DNA of 64,000 bases, taken from NCBI GenBank assembly GCA_015178975.1, contig WHVD01000011.1, positions 1,240,001 to 1,304,000 of the forward strand. Direction: 5' to 3'. This document shows, piece after piece, positions 57,541 through 64,000 of this stretch. The notes beneath the pieces are model-generated. The model had not been told where the DNA came from. It saw only the letters and a list, made by a program, of their open reading frames with translations, and made no database searches. A program made the position numbers and the translations under genes. Every line of letters starts with the position of its first letter. Positions within the stretch are counted from its first letter, which is position 1. This DNA comes from Hysterangium stoloniferum (Eukaryota; Basidiomycota; Agaricomycetes; Hysterangiales; Hysterangiaceae).

Positions 57541-59997
57541 TCATGGAAGAGCAAGCCAGAGTCCTATGAGTTTTTCTAAGTTTGGGGTCCCCACCCCAGT
57601 GACGGGATCCCAACCTTCGACAGCCGAAAATCCCTAGCATATCGGAATTAGGAAACTATATATATAAAATGAATGGACCAACGTACTGGTGTGCCTAATC
57701 ACCGGTTTTAAAGTTAGGACTCTAATCGCAATGTGAGGCGAAACACGTACTGCAACCAGGGTTTGTTCCATTGACAATGTCATTAAAGGCATGCTTGAAT
57801 AAAGGCGAATAAATCTATAATTAAAGGATGAGATTTTGGGTCCTTGTGCCACGACTGATGTGTATGTACCGTTGGGTTAATGAATCCCACGGGTTTCTTG
57901 CCAATCGCGATGCGAGCATCGTTTACGAGGGTGATGATAGATCCAACCACAGGAGTTGATGCCGAAGTTCCAAACTATTTCCTATTATTATTACACGTCC
58001 GGCCAATACAATGACAAACTTACGACTAGGGAGAATCGTCCATTTACAGCAATGACATAGTTGGCACCATTTGCGCTGACATCAGGATATCCCCGAACCT
58101 GTGAGAAGTCGACGTCGGAGGGTCATATATAATCATCGATAGGAGCACACTTACAGCGCGTGAGTTATTGTACTGAGTGGAGTTATAGGGGGGGTTATGG
58201 CGAGCGAAGAATTCCGCTTGGGCAGCCTTCTGGTAATCTGGCACAGCGAATACATTGCTAAATCCGCCACCGCTGAAGATGACTTGCTCGCAAGCTGATT
58301 CAGGATCCGTGACTTTGGCACCAGGATTGACTTGCGTTGCACCACTACAGAGAAATATCAGATCCACGACCGACTAGTATGGTAACGGTACACGCACACG
58401 GAAGTAATGAAAGGACACGTGCCAGGGAAGCTGGGTAAAAACCCAGGTGCATGTGTACTCCTCGTCCCATTCGGGAATATACATATGTTGTTTCGTCCAG
58501 CAACACCTCGGTCACCGCTTGAGTATAAAATCGTAGTGCCCAGTAGACCTAGCTTTCCATATTCATTACATTGTCGGGTAAGATAAGCAGGAGTGGCATC
58601 AGCCTCATTCATAGAGAACGAGGTGCTTATCACGTTTGCTGGTGTCACGATACCACACGATTCGGGTTGATTGAAGCCTCCGGGGAGAGGATCCGGATAA
58701 ATCCCATCCTCATTCGGATCATCTCCGCCTTCAAAGGTGCAGAACGATGCGTCAAGAGCGTCTAAGCTTCAGCTGCTTTTTAAACCCCAAAGAATAATAA
58801 GAAAAATGAAAAATACTGACAGATTATTGAACGATGCGCCTTCAACAAGATCGCCTACTTGATACAGCTGCACTGGCTGGGGATTTGTTAACGTCATGCC
58901 ATACTGCAGATCCAACGAGCTCTCTCCGTTAAAATTGAAGCCTTGGCTAATATTCTGCGGTATCCCGCCGTCGATTGATACTAAATTTGGAGTTTTCAAT
59001 GCCTGCGTGGTTGAAAAATTCTGAAAGAAAAGATTCAAGTCTGTCTGAAGGATTGCTTGGGGTGTATATTCCACTTTGCATAGAATGTTAGTAAGATACA
59101 TCACAAACTCGGGGGGAGGGGGATTACCTATACCAAACGTGTTTTTGTCGGTCGCTATGGGCTTATGTTTGATGTTATAAAGGGCTCGAATGCAGTCAGG
59201 CGTTATGTTCACATCGCAGGTGTCAAGGTCTGTTTTAAGTCCAATCGGTGTAAGGAGTGGACCTTTCAACTTTGGCAAATCGTCGGAAGTGGGAGATCCT
59301 AAACTACGCAAAAGATCTGAAGACAAGCCGTCCATCGAGACGTCCCTAAGTGCCAAAGCTTGGTGGGTCGGTTCAGAGGACCCAAATTCTGCATGAGAAA
59401 TCAGCAGTGTCGGTGTGATAAGATCAATATGGGAATGGAGATTTTCTGGGAGTGAGTAAGATGTCGAAGCTGAAAAACATGTGTTAGAGGCTTCGAAGCT
59501 AGTCATTTTCGTTTAGACTCACCGATGTGCTCAGTACCGCTTCCGTGGCGATAAACCATATACTCACAATCAAGCAACTTCTCCATTTCTTTCACGGTCG
59601 CATTAAATTTCACCCATGCCTTATTCTTCCCTTTGATGACTCTGTCTGCAGCAATGCCTGAACTAGTTAACCACTTGTGGACGCGATCGATTGTCTCTGC
59701 GGTCGGAGCGAAAGTCTCTGCAATCTGGTCAGGTGTCCAATGTTGGCCGTAGCGACTCGATTCGGGATGCGATATCTCATTCAAGAACGTTTCGAGCTTG
59801 TCGATGTTTTCCTGTTTCAAGCCTATACGGACGGGAAATACCAAGCTGGGGTCCGGCTTATGAGACTTCACCCAGTTAAAAGGCAGCGAGTCGCGTTTTT
59901 CGAAAACACGCCTGTTCTCTGAAGCGTTTGAATAACCGAAAATTAACCCGGAGAGAAAAATGCCAGCCAGAAAAGATCTTAAGCTGAGGGAGACCAT
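57541..59997 (-). CDS. Secreted sedolisin (S53) tripeptidyl-peptidase-like protease (657 aa)
   Basis: Ten exons: 59523-59997, 59128-59469, 58821-59073, 58398-58766, 58155-58344, 58024-58098, 57870-57974, 57751-57814, 57687-57694, 57541-57633. It has an N-terminal signal peptide (FLAGIFLSGLIFGYSNA), a propeptide (to about residue 200) and an S53 catalytic domain. The catalytic triad is visible: E323 and D327 in GESSLDLQYGM, and S572 in FGTSASTPVV. The oxyanion Asp is D442 (SSGDRGV). Calcium ligands are D615 (FNDIVNG) and D636 (GWDPVTGVGTP). The gene looks intact. Reading without splicing the 3' end gives stops; an 8-nt micro-exon (57687-57694) joins NPGCSTP|GFSAVEGWD, so it is not a pseudogene. 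Mushroom genomes hold several such acid proteases that digest proteins outside the cell. The specificity (tri- or endopeptidase) cannot be read from this sequence. Confidence 0.92.
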
Positions 59998-60030
59998 CTC
60001 TTGACAGACCAGAGGTGTCGCTAGCAGGGC
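59998..60030 (-). promoter_or_regulatory. 5' leader of the sedolisin gene
   Basis: The 33 bp upstream of the ATG contain no ATG on the minus strand and are followed by a TATA-like ATAAATA (60031-60037), giving a short leader. Confidence 0.4.
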
Positions 60031-60037
60031 TATTTAT
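60031..60037 (-). promoter_or_regulatory. TATA box of the sedolisin gene
   Basis: ATAAATA on the minus strand, 34-40 bp before the start at 59997; spacing fits a TATA element. Confidence 0.5.
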
Positions 60038-61335
60038 CTCGAAATAGATTCCCACATGATAGACATATCCTGTAAGCAACTCATATTATATTAGGAGGAT
60101 GGGGAGTAAGAAGGATCCTTGCGCATGGGATGTTGATGCACCTGATCGAGAATGGCTTCGGTACCATGTATGAGAAGACATGTAGAACTAGATCATGTCG
60201 TGATATCGGAACAAACGTAGTAATCAGCACGACATTAGCATTATAAAGTTAATAATACCTTATCGACTAGTTTCAGATAAACCAAAGTATCCTTTCTCCC
60301 CTGCCAGTACATCTTGTGTGCAACGTTGAACCATCAGCCTCAACGAAGTTACAGCGAATCTTTAGTGGTAGCCATCACATTTGGGTCTATCAGCTTTGGA
60401 ATCGTTCAGGATGGATGTTTGAGAAGCGGATGCCCTCCTTTTTCGCGTGTGAGTAGCTTGGCTTTTGTGAGCAGTTGACCTGCCACTGAGAAATTTTTAG
60501 ACAGGGACACCCACGATAATGAAGGACAACCACTTGAAGTTGCCTGCGTCCACTCCCATCCGAGCGATATGATAAATTCCTAGATGAACGACGTGGGATG
60601 TATTGCTGACAACGGCCAAAGGACCGCCTCGGATTGTCACGATCGGTAACTTGAAACCCTGGAGAATTTGGAAAATTCTAGATTCCCGGCTGAACAAGAA
60701 TACATTCGGTTTCTTATGGTAAACATCGGCAAGGGACTAGGAAGGTAGTCCTGTGCGACCAAAGTTCGTAGTGTGAGATTGCATCGAAAGACACAGTAAT
60801 ATTATCAATAGGTGCAAGTCCAAAAGATTTATACAGGGGCGATGGAAACAGGATTAAGTTAGCAAAAGAGGATATGGATGTAATACTGTGGATCCGACCA
60901 GAAACTGTGTGCATGACGTCCGAAATATCTCGACTAATCCTGGCTATGAGGCGAATTACATGATGAGTAGAGACACGGTACGCCGGATCTAACAGCCCTA
61001 CGGGTGCTATTGCAGTATGCTTCATATCTCCATCCTACATAGACAATTGCAAGAAATAAATGCAAATACTCATCCGCATTCTGCCATACAATACGTAATC
61101 CGCCTTATCGGCTCCATGTTCTTGCAAAGTCATGCTGCCCATGAGCCTGGATGCAATAGTCGTTGGAGGGCGTTTAAAAGACTCAACGAAAGACCAGAGC
61201 TGCATTTCATATCATTTTCATGGTAATGAAAGTTTATATTGAAGCATTGTTTTTCATCGTATTCAATACCTGTTGCCATTGACTTTATCATAGGATACCT
61301 ACTGAAAAGTACTGGATCACGAAGTCGGCAGTCAT
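60038..61335. other. Intergenic 1.3 kb, nothing recognised
   Basis: No gene is supported. It holds the upstream region of the sedolisin gene and the 3' UTR of the 7TM gene. Confidence 0.45.
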
Positions 61336-63012
61336 CTAATCATTTGAAGAAGGCGGATTAACGGGAATCCGCTCTCGGCGCCTGTCTCTCTCTCTCGAAG
61401 TCGGCATTTTTGGAGAAGCCTCCCTCGCCAAAGTCATATCAACATTTTTCCCTTTTTCCAATGTGATTGCCAATCCGCTACTTCCGAATTTGGTATAGAC
61501 AGCCATTCCCTGACCTGCATTGCTATTGGATGGATTAAATGTCTGCTGGGAAAATCGTTCCTCCCTCCTCAAACGAGGAAAATGAGCCTCAAATGGGACA
61601 GGTAACTCCGCTGGAGGAACAGGTGTACGTGGTGCTGGCGGAGGAGTGGAAAAATCATGATCAGTGGCTAGCGTCAATGGTTCTGGTACTGCAACGGTCA
61701 AGTTTCGAGGTTTTCGGTTGAGTAAAGGAATAGGAGCTGTTTTTCCTAGAGGAGAAACTGCGGCCGGACCACCATTATTCGTTCTTGAAGTGTGACTAGG
61801 CATTATTCCCTCAGTAGCTGATGTTTCTATGTGTCCTGCAGAGCGACGTGATAATGTCTGTCTAGCGTCAACTATTGTGGTAAATGTAATTGGAGCCATC
61901 CCAGAGTGTCTTTGGGGCGAGGGGGAAGCAGAAGCAATTGGCATGTCGAGTTTATCTGAAGCTAATGATTCCGGATCAGAGTTAGATCGCGCGAACTGGT
62001 GATTGCCGTATATGCATTCCTGAGTCAAAATAGAGGAGAATAGTGTCAAAGCAACAACCGGGGACAAGATTGTATCAGGAATGATCTGGGATTGTAAGCG
62101 CGAGGGTATGCGTAAGGCATTAAGCACGAACCTGCAAATTGGTTGCAAGTAATGCTGTCGACAACGAAACGAACGTGATAACGGTGACAAACACCCCGGA
62201 TTCCTTCAGTTTCAGATATCAATGATGTTAGCCTAGATTGAAAAAACATCGTGCATACCCCGACAAAGATAAGTATGTTAGTTTTCCAAGTATATTTAGA
62301 CTGCTCCAATAGGTGGCCAATCGTGCATAGTTTGACTACGACGAAGATCGTAACCCATAAACTTGTCGCAAAAAGCATACTTAAGTGGGTCGGGATGAAA
62401 ATACGCAAAACAGACGATAGTGAACCAAAGTAGCTGATGAATTGAGGGGACCCCTTAGAGAAATCGGCTATCTCTGTAACCTTGAGTGAAAGCACGATGA
62501 TACCAATTCCGCTGGCTGTGGACAAGACAAGAGTCAACATTGGTATGATAATTACGAGCAAATGGCGGTTCCAAAGTATGTAAACACGGTGCATCTTAAG
62601 GCAAGGGTCAATTGTAAATTATACATGTACATTATCAAACAAGCTAAAAACATACCATAAAAGCGTCGACAATTGAGATACTAACCAAGAATGAAGTTGT
62701 CCTCAATATCAGCAGTGGGTTGGCAGTACGGGAAAAATATAAATCGCTCGTGATGCCTTGTATTAGGATGAACGCTTCTAATACCATGGCAAGACTCGAT
62801 ACCAGATGGACCGTGGACGTTAGGAATAAGGCAAAACATCCTGCCACATGCGTCATGCGAATTTTCTTCAGTGATCGAGGTGAATGGCCATTTGGTAAAT
62901 TATAAAGGAGAACATAGATGGTTGGAAGGAAAAATGTGACAGAAATACCATAAAGAAGGGTCTCCACCCAGACACCGAGTAAATTGGAAAGGGAGAGGGA
63001 GTGGGCTGTCAT
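61336..63012 (-). CDS. Seven-helix membrane protein of unknown function (504 aa)
   Basis: Four exons: 62656-63012, 62259-62594, 62132-62203, 61336-62085. The first ~250 residues hold about seven hydrophobic helices (LYGISVTFFLPTIYVLLY, VAGCFALFLTSTVHLVSSLA, MHRVYILWNRHLLVIIIPML, TASGIGIIVLSLKV, LFATSLWVTIFVVVKLC, FVTVITFVSLSTALLATN, ILSPVVALTLFSSILT). This matches a large group of uncharacterised mushroom 7TM proteins, with charges typical of a receptor-like fold. The remaining ~250 residues form a cytosolic, Ser/Thr/Pro-rich tail with many possible phosphorylation sites and an Arg-rich end (SRERDRRRERIPVNPPSSND). The ligand is unknown; no GPCR class was assigned. An extra 5' exon cannot be excluded. 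The intron between exons 1 and 2 uses an acceptor ending in TTAAG, unusual but the frame continues. Confidence 0.78.
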
Positions 63013-64000
63013 CCAGCCGTCACCTCGTTGGTAGCCGTGGCTAATTATTAGAAATTAAATGGTCAACTCCTATAACAACCCGGATCAATATTTGTAAATT
63101 CGAAATGTACGTTAAGTGCTCACAATGGTAATGAACGAAGAGGTTTAGAAGGCCCGCCTTCTTGTCTTACTTGTGGTCCAGTTGATGGCCAGCGTAAAGA
63201 AAAACGGGCATACAAGCTTAAAGGGATGTATATAAGGTCTAGACTGCTTATCGAATGTCAGCAATCATCATGCTGACATGGGAGCGAAAAACTGAATTAA
63301 AGCTAACCTTGATCTCATCATGGAAACATGTGATGGTCGCCACAGCCACACCTTGCTCGTCATTCGGATCACCGAAGGTTCCCCGGATTGGTATGTTACT
63401 TGACATGCCATTTTCTAGCACATCTTGGCGAGAGTGTTGCTAGTAGTTACTAAGTAGTAAGCATAACAGGATGGGATAGATGATGGAGCGGAGCCGTCAG
63501 TAGTCATATTGCGTGCTAGATGAACGAAGTATTTGTCGCTGTACTATGAGGCAGCTGAACTGTGGCCAGGAGGATAGAAAAGTTTTTATTCATACCGACG
63601 ATGATGACTTCTCAACTCTAATAGTAAGTGTGATTTGACTTCATCAATAAGTTCAGGAGGTAAACAGGAGAAAGCATCTTGTCTGTCTTCAAGCTAGGTA
63701 TCCGAGTCGGCAGTTCAACCAGGGAGATGACCCTTAGTATTATACTACATCATGCATTCATGATCAACCGATGTACATCGACCTCGTGTATGCTTGTCAT
63801 ATGTGAGAATTTCTTTGGAAATGAGGGCTTTCAAGTTATTTATCTACCAGAAGAGAAAATGACCTGGCTCGCGTTTGCTGCTGTAAAGTGTCAAAGTAAA
63901 TACTTGTAATGAATGCACAACCAGTTACGTTGAATACTTATAGTACTTTCCCATCATAAGAGAAAGTATAAATAAATGACGGATGCTTCCGTATGAGATA
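63013..64000. other. Intergenic to the end of the window, nothing recognised
   Basis: No frame with motifs. The promoter of the 7TM gene lies at the left edge. Short plus-strand frames (63255-63443, 63679-63909) look random. Confidence 0.45.

Noticed and set aside
57640..57760. In-frame stops near the sedolisin C-terminus suggesting a pseudogene
   Set aside because: They fall in introns; an 8-nt micro-exon and a last exon restore GWDPVTG and the stop at 57541.
1..64000. tRNA, rRNA or other structured RNA genes
   Set aside because: None recognised by eye. A tRNAscan-SE and Infernal run would be decisive; I do not claim their absence.

Overview
The window is nuclear DNA from a filamentous basidiomycete, most likely an Agaricomycete. 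Genes are split by many short GT-AG introns (mostly 45-75 nt, often with a CTAAC/CTGAC branch site), some exons are only 6-11 nt, and the spliced products match typical mushroom-forming fungal proteins. The retroelement debris at the left end is also of a kind common in these genomes. No species can be named. All gene models were spliced by hand from the sequence; reading-frame continuity across each intron was the main check.

Layout. Positions 1-6655 are a nest of decayed LTR retrotransposons: the 3' part of a Ty3/gypsy element with chromodomain integrase and an antisense gene, its 3' LTR, a solo LTR with a perfect target duplication, several copies of a Ty1/copia-type LTR in both orientations, and a broken copia pol end. 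From 6796 ordinary genes begin: ERV14/cornichon (+); two small unknown genes (-); an Asteroid/XPG-type protein (-); a probably mitochondrial NAD kinase (-); a long gene-poor stretch (14.4-19.1 kb); a Pho80-type cyclin (+) with a frame problem; an Mpr1-like GNAT acetyltransferase (+); and an NFKBIL1-like protein (-) whose 5' region carries a perfect hairpin. After a second gene-poor stretch (25.3-28.2 kb) come a 15-exon mitochondrial P-loop protein (+), a Nab2-type poly(A)-binding zinc-finger protein (-), D-glycerate 3-kinase (-) head to head with RER1 (+), and an unknown Pro/Ser-rich protein (-).

Positions 37624-42829 hold the most unusual locus: one predicted 1624-residue protein built from at least five kinds of tandem repeat. 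These include an array of about 18 units of 36/41 residues with a 231-bp higher-order period, and a triplicated exon-plus-intron cassette. It is followed by an F-box protein (-), a steroid 5-alpha-reductase-like enzyme (-) head to head with FCF1 (+), a CSC1/OSCA channel (+), a coiled-coil protein (-), a secreted sedolisin protease (-) and a 7TM membrane protein (-).

Functional grouping: most genes are housekeeping. They cover ER/Golgi cargo sorting (ERV14, RER1), rRNA processing (FCF1), mRNA export and poly(A) control (NAB2), NADP supply and glycerate metabolism. No biosynthetic cluster is apparent. No RNA gene or CRISPR was recognised. The candidates for something undescribed are the repeat protein with its exon-intron cassette array and, less strongly, the antisense zinc-knuckle gene inside the Ty3 element and the cluster of unusual splice structures (GC-AG introns, micro-exons).
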